From Zelopaecilomyces penicillatus (lineage: Eukaryota > Ascomycota > Sordariomycetes > Hypocreales > Pseudodiploosporaceae): 64,000 nt of DNA. The position numbers were made by a program, and so were the translations under genes. Where the stretch lies: assembly GCA_005765155.1 (NCBI GenBank), contig VCCP01000001.1, positions 4,836,001-4,900,000 on the forward strand, written 5' to 3'. Each line of letters starts with the position of its first letter. Position 1 is the stretch's first letter. Positions 1-12,720 of this stretch are shown piece by piece. Under the pieces are notes generated by a model. It saw only the letters and a list, made by a program, of their open reading frames with translations, did not search any database and was not told the DNA's origin.

Positions 1-689
1 ACCCTCAGAACTTTAACAGGAGGACGATTGGAACTATCTATCTATGCCGGATTTGGTCGTTTGTGGTTCCTTGATTTATTTTGCATATGATAGACGCCTG
101 ATTTCTTAGATTAATGATGGGCATGAAAAATCAGTAGCGCTTGCTATTAGCATTCACGTTATGAATTCCTTTTTCTTTTGGGATACGGCAAATAGATTGT
201 TGGTGGTAGGGCATCAGCCAGTTGCCTACTTTGATATAATAGAAGGAAGAGAGAACCTTCAAATCTATAGAGTGGAGTTTATGAATGACGATGAATGCGA
301 GCCCCGAGCTTGCTCTTGATATTACATATGAACCTGTCTTTTTTTTTTATACATGTGAGGTTCAACTACTTGATATTATTTGACAGTGTCACTTGAGTGA
401 GATGAGATGAGTGAGATGGTTTGCAGTGCAAATGATTCTTGATTATGAATTATCGCCCCTGGTTGAGAGAACGAGGTGGTTCAATAGGATGAAAACAAGA
501 GAATCCGAGCCCGAGTTATGGGAACGATCCTATCAATGCCGCTCAAGAAGAAATGCTCGAGAAAAGAAACAGGTGCGTGTATCCATTTTGACCCAATGGT
601 ACCGAAAAAGCAAAAGAACCAAAAAAGACAGATGTCAAGTCATTACACGTGTTGGTTTGTTGTTTCTGCAACAAACAATGTTTTCTTCC
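1..689. other. Gene-free left edge / 3' flank
   Basis: No supportable gene. Short open frames on both strands lack family resemblance or splice continuity. The right part is the 3' flank of the minus-strand F-box gene. A T-run lies near 338-346. Nothing else is evident. Confidence 0.6.
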
Positions 690-3078
690 TCAGAGCTCAA
701 TCTTCCTCCAACACCCTCTTTCGGTGTGCCACCACTTTTCCTTCTCCTTCTTGTCGGCGACAACACCCTCCCGCTGATTCCATTTCCCGGTACAGCCCTG
801 CTTTCCATCCTCCAATGTCTCGCCGATGCCGGCCATGAGGTCGCTGACGTCGACGAGGCCGCCCTGTGCGTCGGTAGAGCCCTCGTCCGGGTGCAGGTAG
901 TACTCGATGGGGCTGCCGACGGTGCCCATGTATCCGGCGACGGCGTAGGTCTCGGCGAGCTTGCTGTTCTCGTCAATGATGTTGATCTGGAAACGGGGTT
1001 TATCCCGGGCTTGTTCGAGGCGGGTCTGCGCAAGAAGTCTAGCTGTAACAAGGTCAGTTCCAAAACACGGCGCCCCCAGTGGGGTCGCAGGCAGGGAATG
1101 TGAGGTAAAGGATCTTTCAAGTTTGAAGGTTGGGGAGCTTGGAGCACTAAAGGACTGGTTAGAAGGCATGCCGGTGCCAAAGAATCGGTCTGTGGGCAGG
1201 TCAATCTTTTCAACGGGACGGCAGAGCGCTTGGAAGGCGCCGTAAGTGTCATTGGGTGTGCGGAGGGTCACGAGTGAAGGGAATCCCCCCGAGTCAATAC
1301 TCTTGGCTAGGATGTCGTCCGCAGAGTTGAGGCTGGCGGTACGACTGGTTATGTCCCAGTGGATCTTCTTGAGACTGGGGGAGGCGAGGTATGGCATCAT
1401 CCAGAGGACGAAGGAGTTAGTCTCAGGCATAAGAGGAGGAAACGACTGCACTAAACAGAAGGAATTGAGAGAGCGTAGGTTAGAAAATAGACGGGCGACG
1501 GCCGGTAATGAGGTTAGGGGGGTGTGACGGAGGTCAAGACGGCGAAGGGGTGCGCTATTGATGCATGTGGCAAAGGAAGAGAGTCCGTTGGAAGAGATTC
1601 CAGTGATGTGTGAGAGAGTGAGGGACTTGAGGGGAGGGAGAGAGAGAAGATGTTTGTCATTGAAGGCTTTGGCAGGGAGGTTGCAAAGGTGAAGATGCTG
1701 GAGGGCGGGGAGTAACGCAAAGGTTCTCGTGAGAACGGTAGCTGGGCCAAACGCTGCCCCAGGCTCGCAATGGATGGCAAGTCTGTTGAGACGCACCAGC
1801 CGGCGATGATGTTCTACAAAGGTCTCTTCCTGGAGAGGATTCAAGTCCCCAGGCATGACCCATTCCTCCTCCTCATCGTTCTGATGGGGCTTGGACCCCC
1901 CAATGCGACTACTCTGCTTCTTGGCCGAGGACGGTTCAATCATCCACAGCATCTCCTTCAACCCGTTTCTGGTGGAGAGAGCATGAAAAATGCGCTTGAA
2001 CAAGTGCTCGTAGCTCAGCCCGAGGCCGCGAAGCCTCTCTAGGTTGGGACAGGCCATGACGAGCGCCGCCACGAGGTCCTCGTACTGATCCAGCCATTGC
2101 GTGCCCTTGGAGGCTGTCCAGTTGGTGGGCTTTTCTGGGCGCGGGACTTTGAGGGACCGCACCATTTCAGCAATGTAGGGGTTTGCTCGGAGAGTTCGGC
2201 GTAGGAGAGCCATGCGACATCCTTGGGACTGCTTGAACTTTTTCTTGTGGGTGGGTGAGTCGGCGCCGACGAGCTGGATATCTTCGTACCTGAGGGATTG
2301 AGTGTTAGATTTGTATGTTGGAAGTCGAATTATAATCAAGGATATGATGTAGCAAGAGATTATACTCGGAGGAAGGATGTTGTAAAAGAAAAGGGGGCAT
2401 GATCACTTACAAGGAAACATAGGCGTATACTGATAGATTGCGGGAGCAAAGAGCAACACTGCACAAATCTCTCATCATGCAGGTCGCACAGCTTTCGCTC
2501 CCCTTCCCGAGATGGCTTTCCTTGACGGATTGCACAATCATCTCGAGGATCTCGCCCGGCAGGTCCGAGAACTGGACTTTGCGCGCGGGCGGCTTCCTCC
2601 GTGGCTTTTGGGGCTTGGATGGCGACAACGGCTCGATGTGGATGGGGAACCTGGCGTTGAGCTCGGCTTCTTCGAGACTGATGGCGCTGCGGTCCCGCGT
2701 CGTCGAAGACGAAGACAAAGATAAGGATGAAGATGAAGACGACGACGATGACGAGGGAGGGCTTGCGCTGTTGGGGATGGCATTGGTGGCGGTGGTGGTG
2801 GTGATGCTGCTTTCGTCCGCCTCCCAGCACTGGCTGTCCTCGGAATCGGCCGAGACAACACGGATGCTGGCCGGCCTGGTCAGCTTCTGCGGCCGGTTAA
2901 GCGTGGCATACATCGACTCTGTCCTCCGATCGTATTTGCGTTTCGTGATTTCCAGTTGATTGGGTGTCGGGTAGGGCTTGTACTTGGTGTATGTCTTCAT
3001 GGTTGCGATACCAGTGCTGTAGACCACCATTGGAGAAGCCTCACCGGGGGGATCCTGGAATGGGTATGTATCCGTCAT
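690..3078 (-). CDS. F-box protein with leucine-rich-repeat-like C-terminal region
   Basis: Two exons, 3078-2411 and 2289-690, give a 755-aa protein. The intron has donor GTAAGT and acceptor CAG, and joins in phase to restore the codon for Leu before YEDIQ. The start is the ATG that opens MTDTYPF; the open frame extends further upstream but has no better start. The N-terminal ~150 residues are disordered, with Thr and Ser runs and a basic patch. An F-box core (FSDLPGEILEMIV) follows, then a long region rich in LxxLxL units (LRRLDLRHTPLTSLPAV, HLHLCNLPAKAF) that reads as degenerate leucine-rich repeats. F-box proteins bind Skp1 and present substrates to SCF ubiquitin ligases; the LRR part would be the substrate arm here, which is inference. 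The C-terminal tail is charged and low in recognisable structure. The substrate is unknown. Confidence 0.82.
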
Positions 3079-3142
3079 TGTGATGATGATGAAGAAGTTG
3101 AAGATGCTTCCTTTCCCCTTTGAGACTCCTTGTAGTTCTGGA

Positions 3143-3178
<36 letters not shown>
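3143..3178. repeat. (TG)n(AG)n compound microsatellite
   Basis: About nine TG units are followed directly by about nine AG units, 65-100 bp upstream of the F-box gene start codon. On the coding strand this is a pyrimidine-rich CT tract followed by CA repeats in the 5' leader or core promoter. Such CT tracts are common near fungal transcription starts; a function here is not shown. Confidence 0.9.
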
Positions 3179-4594
3179 TTTTGGGGGAGTTGTCTTTGCC
3201 GAATGCCAAATGGTTGTTTGTCCTGCCGTTGTGCTTTGTATCCTTTGTTATTCCCCAGCCTTTGAGGGTTTTGGTGTAAGTTGATGTTCACTGTAGTGAG
3301 TATGGATAAAACAAAAGAGCAAAAAGAAAAGACGTCCCAAGGCAGGCTTCGGTCGTCTTGATATAAGCCAGCCATCTGTTGCTGTGCATACACAACCCCT
3401 CCTCCCGATATGATGTCCGTTAACTCAGCGACCAGCAACTCAACCCTTTCAGGAGAGGCGTCTGAAATCCTGGAGCGAGGGAGTTCATGGTGAGATTGAT
3501 TTCAAAACTAGAAAGCGGGATTGTGAAACGAACGGGGGGTGAGTCACAAAGTGCCATCATCGCCCAGTAATTATTAGCTCGCACGACACAAAGGCGGGCG
3601 CGCGCTCACGGATCCAAACTCTGATGATTAGACATGGCAACGACGTATCTTGACTCTCGCTGTCCGTAGGCCTGGAAAGCTAAAAAAGCGCCTGGGCCAC
3701 GATGAGTGAAGGGCAGCAAAAGCAAATATTGGGTCTGACTTGGCCCAGTTGCACGGGTCTGGGTTTGACCTCGCCTCGCCACGTCCATCCATCGCTTGGT
3801 GGTATCAAGGCAAGGGGTCTCTATAGCATATGCTGTGGTATTAAGAAGGCTCGCTTACGTGCTCGTGTTGCCAATATCAGCACACGATATGATCGTAGAC
3901 ATAGCAGATCGATCCACTGGGCGGTCGTTGTGTGTGTGCCTTGCAGATTAGCGCCTTGTTCCTGTTCCTGCGCATCATCTGAGACAAACCAGGGTGGAGA
4001 GCTGTCTTGGTGCCTTTCTCGATGCGGACCGTCCGGCCCTTGCCTAGTCATGCAGGGCGGCTCTAATAATTACAAAAGCTGTAATAATAGGTGTAGAGCT
4101 CCCAAAGCTTTCTAGTTTGCAAGATGGGATGAAAATCGAGGATCTCGGAGTAGTGCCGAGGAGACTCGGCCTGTGTTGCCTGCGGGAAGAATGCGGTGGA
4201 TCATCTACTCCTAGAGATAATGAAGAATAAACGACAATTCGTGTATGTTTGTACAATACGAGAGCGAAAATGAGAGGTTCCAATTACAAGATGAGCTAGT
4301 TACGCCAACACGTAGTTGAAAGTGACAGCTCCCAATGGGCGATTGACTCGTAATTATCATGTTAAATTGGCAAAGCTGGGACCATTTCATTGCACTTACA
4401 CCAGACCTGGCCCATCGTTCATCAAATCGCTTCCAGAAATACTCTTTGAATCCCAAACGGCCAAACCAACAGGATCAATTATTTTCCCAAACACAGCTTG
4501 GATCTGGCGCATTCTTTAGACACCGTATGCAGCTCTCGCAAATCTTCCGTGACTGCATGAGCTTGTCTGTCTCATCCACCACCGCCACCCTCCC

Positions 4595-4622
4595 AAAAAA
4601 AAAAAAAAAAAAAAAAAAAAAA
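4595..4622. repeat. 28-nt poly(A) homopolymer
   Basis: An uninterrupted run of 28 A in the intergenic region. There is no adjacent retroelement coding sequence or target-site duplication that I can recognise, so a retroposed tail is not supported. Confidence 0.95.
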
Positions 4623-5921
4623 CCACATATCGAAAGAACCTGATCGATCGAAGTAAAAAATAAAATAGAATGGAACTTCCATCTGCAAGGATTTGCTGAT
4701 CCTTGCCGTGTTCCATCACCAGGGTGGCACCGAAAATGGCGGAATGTTATCTAAACGAAATGTCCCCAAATGCTTGGTAATGACTCCCGATTAACGATGA
4801 ATCAAACATTAGCAAAGGACAGACAGACGAGGAGAGGGCTCCCAAAAAGGTTCCGCTGCCATGACAACCACCCCTTCGTTGTCGAGAGCTCTGACGTTTC
4901 GTCGATCCGGTCAATGTCGCAAAAAGCGTCCCTGATCTCAGAGGGGTAAAAGTAACAAGTAGTAGCTATATTAATAGTATTAGCTGTGATACCAGAAAAA
5001 CTACTAGGCAGATGGATAACTTCCCGTCCTTTTCTTTTTGTGTCACTTTGCTTTCCCCGGGATATTTTTCTCCCCCATCCATCTTCATCGCAATCTAGCT
5101 GGGTGCGTGAAATAAAAAATAAAAAAAAATAAAAAAAAAACTACACGAGGGAGGCGAAACAGATTGCAGAAAAGCTAGCTTTGTGCTTTGGGTAACGTAT
5201 GTACACCTACGTCACGGTTAAAATCACCATCCATCAAACACATCCCATCGTTAGTCTCAAAGACACGTCTCAGGTCCCGACCACCCGTTGGCCTGGAGAC
5301 TTGTGTGAAAATTCATTTCTTAACCATCTTATGCCGTCTGGTTTAGATTACTTGAAAGGCAAGGAGTGGCACTGGTTTGCTGCTGTGAACAGGATCCTAA
5401 ATCATGCCAATCGCCTGGACTCATAAGAACGTCATTCCTGTAATCCCAGCCTCTTCTCCCTTCATATTACCCTATCAAGGAAATAGTTGTTCTCCGTCTA
5501 GGCTTTCCATGATCGGTGTACTTCGCCTGTTTAGGGTAAGAAAGGAGGAGATGATTTGTATTCTCATCAAGAGCGGACACAATGATTGTGCCTCATTGGC
5601 AAGCTCAAATACTTTATCCAGCTTGATGTACACATGGAGACATATCTATGCAGACATCCCTTCTTTACACTAACAAAAAGACGTGCCCTCATCCTGAAAT
5701 ATCTCGCAATCCGTTCCAATAAAAGTAACCGTTTCCGCCAACTCTCTATCCACGGCTGGATCGTTGCTAAAACAATACATGAAAAAGTTTGGGTCATCGA
5801 AATGTACATGTACATCAATGAAAATCGGATCTAAATATCAACAAATGTTCTGTAACTTATATCCGCCAGACAACGAGGGATGGTGCTAACCCTTGCCGTC
5901 TGTATAAATCTCAAAGCTGAG

Positions 5922-8900
5922 TTAATCTTCATCGGAACCACCGGCAAAGCGTACTCTTCTGGCTGGCCGTGGTTCCATGTCGTCTTCTTTCCTTGCGGCA
6001 TCAATGCCGTTCTGTTCGGTCTGGAACCCTTCTTCATGACCTCTCTTTATCCCCACTACTGTTGACCAAGATAGAGGTTGGGTATGAATTGTATTCCTCA
6101 ACGCCAAGCTTTCGTTTAATACGAGTCCATCATCTGGATGAAGGGCTCTGCCGAATCCTCTTCCAAATACGCGCTGTGGTGTATGGAGCATCACCATTTG
6201 TGACAGATAATCTTCCTTAGCCTCGGGCATTGGGTTTACTCGAACATTCTTTATCCAGTCGTAAATCGCCCCAACACTTAGAATAGATTTGACCTGCCGA
6301 TGCTCTGCTTGTGTCATGTGTTGCTTTCGTTCGAGAATGATTTCGTCAATGCTATTTTTTAGCACAAGCGTCTCAACCGACACTGCCTTTTTCTGACTGA
6401 TACGCCGAACTCGTCCAATAGCCTGTGCTTCAATTTGAGGATTCAGCACTGGGTTAATAAAATAGATACGAGAAGCCTCTCGCATGTCGAGACCGAATGC
6501 AGCTTGCGATATATCCATCAGGAGAACCCTGGATTCTGTAAGCTAACGGGATGCTGTGAGATGTCCTTGACTTATTGATAAACTGACCTGAATGTGGGGT
6601 TATGGTGAAATGTATTCACATAATGCGCCCTTCTCTCATTCCTCAAGCCCTTGGCGTAAATCAGGTGCTGGATTTGAAGCTGTTACAGGTTAGTAGGAAT
6701 TCGTTATTATGCAATACGTTTGCGAAGTAAATAAATACAAGACGTACAACATCAAGCATGCTGGCAAGATACCAGGCAACGTTTTCATTTTCGTAGAAAA
6801 CAATAATCTTTTCATGTTCCTGATATTTAACAAGGCTATCAATCAGGTAAGACAGCTTTGCTGACACCGTAGAGGTGATTTTGGTCTGTTCCAAGGGGCC
6901 CGAGAAGCTCTCAACAGGCAGATATTGTTCAGCATGAATGCCTTTGGCGCCATGGGACCGAGACTTTTTGGGGGCATCGTTGCCGAGCTTTGTGTTGCCT
7001 GCAAGATTCTGGGCCTTTTTGTCGGGGGCAGGTTCCTTTGAGGGAGCTTGCGCTTCTAATATCTTTAACTTTTCTGCCATCCCCTCCGTTACAAAGCCTC
7101 CGTTAAGGAGCGAGTTGAGCCCCTCCGGCTGCCTCACAGCGCCGCTGACAAGTTTCTGTAAAGCAAGTAGCATACTGGCCGAAGTGCATACCAAATCCCC
7201 TGGTTCGCCATCCAAGGACCAAGACTGGCCGGCACCACCAGGAAAGTCTGTGACAAGTACCGGCATCTCATGAAATTGGTTGGAGAGACTTCTGAGTTTG
7301 TCCTTTATGGCAACGTGACCGAAACGTATGGCGTCAGTCAGCATAGCTTCATCTTCAGGACTAATCTCCACTTTACGCTCACGCAAGAATTCTTCTGCTG
7401 TCTCAATAGCCTTTGATATTTCGTCCGACGTGAAAAAGGAACCTCCGAAGAAACTTGATTGTTTCAAATTGTGTACAATCTGCATCAAACTCCTTCTTTG
7501 CTTTTGGTGGAAGAAGTAATCTACATCTGTTCGCTGAGATTGCACAGTATTGAAGACAATCATCATGCAGAAAATGTTCAACGAGAGCTGATCTTGGTAG
7601 GACCCATCAAGAATCACCACCTTTTCGTCAACTGATGGGAGAAGCTCACCAACTTGCGTCAACTGATGGCGAATAATGAGAGAGCTGAGGGTCGACCTCA
7701 GACAATCCCACCGCCCTTGACTCCTGGAGTTGTGTTTGGGAAGCATAAGATACGTCGTCCAGTCAGCTAAAGAATCCTCTGTATCAGTCGTAGTGTTTGC
7801 CCATGGCCGTGCCTTGAGATATAAAGCAGTCATTGCGCCTATGCGCTCCAAATCTTTTTTCTCCATATTATCCGAGGATTCGTCAACTGTGTTTGTAGGC
7901 TTCGATTTGGGTGTTGAGCTATTTTTTGTGTCTTCATCACTAGACTTGGAGACATCAACACCATAGAGGCCATGGGATGGGGTTCCTGTGACAACCCATC
8001 GGGAAGAAAGGTTTAGTGATTCCAAACCCATCAAAAGATTACTCCGATTGCTCATTTTAGAATTGCCGAGCTTGTGGCCTTCATCAACGATGCATCTTTT
8101 GAAATGGATATCTGACAGAACGGACTGGCCGACCCCGCCATCTTGCCTCTCAACCATTTCGAATCGGGATTGGGAGAAGAGAAGAAGATCGTACTCCAAC
8201 AGTACCTCTACAGGAGGGATATCCTCGCTTTTTGTAAACACAAGGTATTTGAGCCCGTCAGTATGTTTGCAGATCTCTTGTTTCCACTGTGCAACAAGAT
8301 TGTTCGGCACAATGACAATCGATGCCGAGCTAAGGTAGACTCGCCTCGGTGGCTCAGGATGGTAGTTTCGGTTTCGCCTACATCGACGGGGTTCAGGAGC
8401 TGGCAGTAGATAATAGCCCGGATTCCTCAGTAGCACCTCGGCGCACCGGCTGTACTCATAACCAAGCTGTTCCTGATATAGTTCAAAATAGGGCTTCCAA
8501 GCAACAGCGTTCCTTGTTGCGCATGATGCAGCCATGTCTGCCAATGATGTCACTTTCTTTCGGACAGGAGCATCGCCAGCTTCAAAAATCTCAGGAGCAG
8601 GAGTAGGTAGATGCCGAGTGGCTAATATCAATGCAAGACAAATGATAGTTTTCCCTGAGCCCATTTCCTCGGCTAAAATGCCACCAGTGACCTCGTCGTA
8701 ATATCGTGGCTCTGCTAACACGGCGCCAGACACGGGATCCATGTACCATGGGGAGCCTTCGGGATCCTTCAGATACAGCAACCGAGGGTCTAGGGTTTGA
8801 CCTGGTTGCACCTCCTTTTGTAGCATCATAGCGGCCGAACGTCTTTGATAGTGATGCAGAACCGTCGACAAACCACCAACTTCGCTTTTCAAAAGATTTT

Positions 8901-9477
8901 GCATAGCATCTTGTGAGTACGGGTCGGCTATCGAGACGGGATCCGGGTTTGGCGATGGGATCGTGTTGAATAGTCTGAGTAATGATGTGTCCTCATCCGT
9001 TTCGATAGCACTGGGGTCAAAAAGCACAGGCTCTCCTGTTTCCAAAGGAATTTGTTTTCCAAACCACGAAGACTTGGAGTAGTCTAGGTGACGAAGCAGG
9101 GCAATCCGTGCCTTCTTGAGCCCAAAATCAGAGCGTTCCACAGACCGACGGAGGACGTCGTCGGGAAGAAGATATACACGAACCAGACCAATTTGTTGAT
9201 CAATACCAGATATTCTGAATTCTAGCTGCATCCATCGAGCACGGAAAAGACGTCCATAAGGGCATAGCTTTGGTGTTTTGAGCAATGAGACGCCAAGACT
9301 CGGATCAAGACATGTGTCGGGATTGATGGGTTCTTCGCTGGATAAACCACCAGGGACCTGAAACGAAAGCCAATTATGCTGACTCTGAAGCGTCCAAATA
9401 TCGTCCTTGATACCTGTTTCGTCTCTAGAGATCCCGATACATCCAACCGGGATGTATCTGATGGGTGGCACATTCAT
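5922..9477 (-). CDS. SNF2-family DEXH-box ATPase (Rad5/Rad16-like type)
   Basis: Exons 9477-6748, 6679-6588 and 6528-5922 join in phase to a 1142-aa protein. The 68-bp and 59-bp introns have GTACGT/CAG and GTCAGT/CAG sites; a nearer acceptor for the second intron would break the frame. Helicase motifs in order: Walker A in EEMGSGKT near residue 270, motif II as DEGH near residue 462, motif III as VTGTPSHG near residue 497, and motif VI as QAIGRVRRISQ in the last exon, preceded by the motif V-like SQAAFGLDM. Between motif III and the C-terminal RecA lobe lies a long insertion (roughly residues 505-880). I see no RING finger, which separates it from classical Rad5/Rad16. SNF2 proteins translocate on duplex DNA to move nucleosomes or repair proteins; the exact role here is unknown. 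It is divergent from the peptidase gene at 10360. Confidence 0.85.
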
Positions 9478-10359
9478 GATGCCAGGTGAAGGATGCTAGT
9501 CAGCAGCAGCATCGTGCACAGACTAGAGTAACAACAACTGCTACAGGGCACGGCTAGATCGTGAATTGTGTCTTTTGCCTGATGTGACTTGTGGGAGGGA
9601 GAGATTTTTCTTGATATTTGCAGCAGTAACGCTGTGTCAGGTCGCGGTGGTTGTGACCATTGAGGCAGGCAGAAGTGAACGTAAAGACACTGGGAATGTC
9701 AGGGTAGACTGTGTAGGCGGCTGTGTAATTGAAAAGTGGGTCGGCTGCCTATGCTGGAAACAATTTCGCGGGATCTTGAACAACATCTCTGACTGGTCAA
9801 AAACATCACTCACTATAGATTCCTCATGGAAACGGATATGCATCCAGTCAAGTAGATCTGCAATCATTCAAAACCTCCGACTCAAAGCTATCTTGTTAAA
9901 GTTATCATGTAATCCATCTTACCAGGTGTAGGTAATTGCACTACAACTCCACAACGCACCCCACCCATCCCATCCAGTAACACACCCCGCATTATGATTT
10001 ATGACACCATAGTGCTCAATATGCTATTACCCGTCGTGCTACATACCTGAACTTAGAAGCATCCAGCGCCCCCATCTTTAGCTGTTGCTCTCCCGCCCAC
10101 GTAGGCGCAAAGTTGCAACGGAGTTCGACTGCCGTCCTGGGAGGCCTCGGATAATCTCGGCGCCTTTGTGTTACCCCCTCCAAAAGTCACCAAAAGTGTA
10201 CGCTCAGGTGATTCTAGTAACCTCAATTAACACCCAAGTTTTCGCGTCTGATCCAACACCGTTCCCTTCCCCCATTGTCTAATTCTCCCATATCCATCCT
10301 ACCCACCCAAACCTTTAGAGCGCTTGTAATCCCACCGTGGGCCGAGCTCGCTTGCTATC
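9478..10359. promoter_or_regulatory. Bidirectional promoter between SNF2 ATPase and pyroglutamyl peptidase
   Basis: 882 bp separate the two start codons of a head-to-head pair. No TATA box stands out. Pyrimidine-rich stretches (around 9940-9990 and 10255-10320) precede the peptidase start, as is usual in fungal core promoters. Short open frames inside are not supported as genes. Confidence 0.5.
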
Positions 10360-11258
10360 ATGGGGTCACAGAAAGAACAGGATGAACTGACAGTGCTAGT
10401 CACCGGCTTTGGGGTACGTACTCGCACGCGATCAAACTCTCTTACAAGGAACCCTTCTCTGGAACATTTACTTACTTTCCTGCAGCCCTTCCGAGATCAG
10501 TATCCCGTCAATCCTTCCTGGGAGATCGCAAAGGGCCTCCCGTCACATCTCCCTGCCCTAAGGGCCAAAGACCCAGCCTCGAGACAGGCCGTCGACATCC
10601 CTCCCGTTCGCATTGTTGTGCACCCAGAGCCGATCCGAGTCAATTACAAAGTTGTCAGGGAACTCGTGCCCACGCTGTGGGAGACCTCCAATAGCTACAA
10701 GGCTGATCTTGTAATCCACATTGGTATGGCGGGGCCGCGCCCTGTGTACCAGATTGAGCGTCGCGGACACCGCACCGGTTACAAGTCGCTCGATGTGGAT
10801 GGAGAGAAGCTGGAGGACGAAGGAGAGGGTATGCATGGAGAAGACTGGATCTGGCACGGTCTGCCCGACGAGATTGAGACGGACCTTGACATGCCTGATA
10901 TCCTGGAGCGATGGCAGGGGCACAGCTCGGTAGGCCTCATAAACACCAGGGTTGCAGCTCTTGTGTCGCAACACGCGTGTATCTTTTGCTAACATTGTAT
11001 GTGCTATGTGTGTTTTAGAGGGACATGGACTTGCGCATCTCAGAGGACGCCGGCAGATATCTTTGCGACTTCATATACTTTTCGAGCCTGGCGACTTTGT
11101 ATAAACAGAAAAGAGAGAGAAAGGTTGTTTTCCTTCATGTGCCAGCCGAGGCATCGGAGCGAAACATAGTGCAAGGTCGAGAGCTGGCCGTGAACCTCAT
11201 CCGGTCACTTGTGGAAAGCGAGGTCGCCAGGAAACCAAAGACGGAGAGCAAGGCGTAA
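10360..11258 (+). CDS. Pyroglutamyl-peptidase I (peptidase family C15)
   Basis: Exons 10360-10413, 10486-10929 and 11019-11258 give 245 aa. All junctions are phase 0, with GTACGT/CAG and GTAGGC/TAG sites and a CTAAC branch point at 10989. The enzyme removes N-terminal pyroglutamate from peptides and is normally cytosolic. Family landmarks are present: the N-terminal VLVTGFG-PF strand and loop (split by intron 1), the HIGMAGPRP segment, and the C-terminal DAGRYLCDFIYFSSL and FLHVP motifs. By alignment to the family pattern the catalytic triad is Glu109 (in QIERRG), Cys182 and His206, all present. Length is slightly above the usual 210-225 aa. It is divergent from the SNF2 gene. Confidence 0.92.
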
Positions 11259-12004
11259 ATATGATGATGATAATACGACAACGACAACGCTGATGAATAT
11301 AGTACTCGGTATGCATTGGACTGGATGGAGATGAAGTATTAAGGGAAGGAGGATATAAAATTGGGCTTGGGCGCATAGTAGTGGTGCATTGGTTTTACTT
11401 GATGGCGGTTTTCATCTTTTTATTTGTTATATAGGATGAGTTTTGGAGAGTCGGCTCACTCATTGGGCTTGAATTAAGACTAGTTTGGTCACGATTCTGA
11501 AAGGATTTTATTGCTACAAAGCATCTTGATTCTAACTGATAGTTTCCGAGATGCAAGGCTGAGTAGTCAATCTGTAGAAGCTGATCTAAGGAAGACTCGA
11601 GTATCAATGTAGCGCCAAGTACAGCAACATGTGTAGGACTCGAATACAAGACTCATACTGTATCATAATAAATCACAGCACTCGATTACAGTGCTTCCAG
11701 CACTCACCGAATCCCCCACCTTTACGCTTCTCTTCCCCCGCCTTCTGTCGGCCTCGGCGACCTCACCCCCGACTCCGGCCATCGTCGCATAACGTGCACA
11801 ACTGGTCGCCGACTACTTGCAACAACACAGCTTGTTGTAATTAGAGCATAAAACAGAATTGTGCCCCCCTCTCTCGAACCGAAAAGCAAACGACAACGCC
11901 CGTATTACAAAATAACAGCACAGAATATAGTCAAAGCTGTTTTCTGTCTTCATATCGTTTCCATTTTCAGGCGAATACCGTCATTGAACCACAAATCCGT
12001 AACT
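11259..12004. other. Intergenic; promoter of the small Cys-rich gene
   Basis: 746 bp between the peptidase stop and the start of the 56-aa gene. It holds the peptidase 3' region and a C/T-rich stretch at about 11690-11780. No gene, repeat or RNA is recognised. Confidence 0.5.
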
Positions 12005-12303
12005 ATGTGTAGGAAAACAACTTGCGACACCTGCAGTAAGCACCGCCCATTCCCTTCAAACCCCCCTTTTAAATCAATAGAAATTACCTTTGCGACATCT
12101 TGCCCTCGTCTTTTCATATTCATCCATTGATCACTCACCAATTTAACACACACATCACTTTAGGCAAGGCCAGCTGGTGGGGCTGCGGCAAGCACGTCGA
12201 GGCCGTCATGGATCCCGTGCCCGACGAGGAGCGCTGCGTGTGTGAGCCTAAGATTGAGCGCAGCGGCAAGAAGTATCCTCCTATGGGTAGGGTGCCTGGG
12301 TGA
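12005..12303 (+). CDS. Small Cys-rich conserved fungal protein (56 aa)
   Basis: Exons 12005-12035 and 12164-12303, with a GTAAGC donor and TAG acceptor, join A+GC to make Ser11 and give 56 aa. The pattern is MCRKTTCDTC-SKASWWGCGKHVE, then CVC near position 35. Cys2, Cys7, Cys10, Cys18, His21, Cys35 and Cys37 could make one or two zinc sites (CX2C, CX2H, CXC). I recognise it from memory as a type of very short 'MCRK...C..C....W..CG.H' protein seen widely in filamentous fungi with no assigned function. There is no signal peptide. The first exon is only 31 nt, so automatic predictors often miss such genes. It is convergent with the kelch gene. Confidence 0.78.
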
Positions 12304-12720
12304 CTTGTGCGACATGCAGCTGCTGCCGTGTTGTGGACGCGGGGGAAGAGGGCAGCGTGGTCGCCGGAGGGTGTGGTTGAGGAGCCGTTGAGTTGACGGG
12401 CCGTTTTTTTTTGGATCTTTGTTTTGGGGATGATGATGATGATGAAGAGGAAGAGGAAGAATAAGTATGCCGCAATGTGGGCTTAGGAAGTAAGGAGAAG
12501 GAGGACATCCCTGGCGTTGTGGTTTGGTTGGGAGGGGATGTGAGTTTGTTCAGGCTCTGAAGCAGACATTGGGGCTACAATTTGGCAAATAGGAGTTATA
12601 TGATAGCATCTCCGAGGCAAACGATGCCAATTTACATCACGAGCATATCCATCCCCAAAATGAATGGACGACAAGTTACGTGTTATGCAAAATGCTTGCA
12701 AGCTCCCCCTTGTCCTCCTT

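Larger units (their letters stand above)
3079..5921. other. Intergenic, 2.8 kb, no gene seen
   Basis: This holds the promoter of the F-box gene (right-hand flank of 3078) and the 3' flank of the SNF2 gene. It contains the TG/AG microsatellite, a 28-nt A run (4595-4622), an A-rich tract around 5113-5150 and a perfect 12-bp palindrome, TGTACATGTACA, at 5803-5814. Open frames of 60-137 codons on both strands show no domain, no biased composition and no splice partner. Confidence 0.6.

Noticed and set aside
635..1252. 205-codon minus-strand frame
   Set aside because: Overlaps the last exon of the F-box/LRR gene in another frame; no domain.
4595..4622. Poly(A) as the tail of a retroposed element
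   Set aside because: No adjacent element body or target-site duplication could be recognised.
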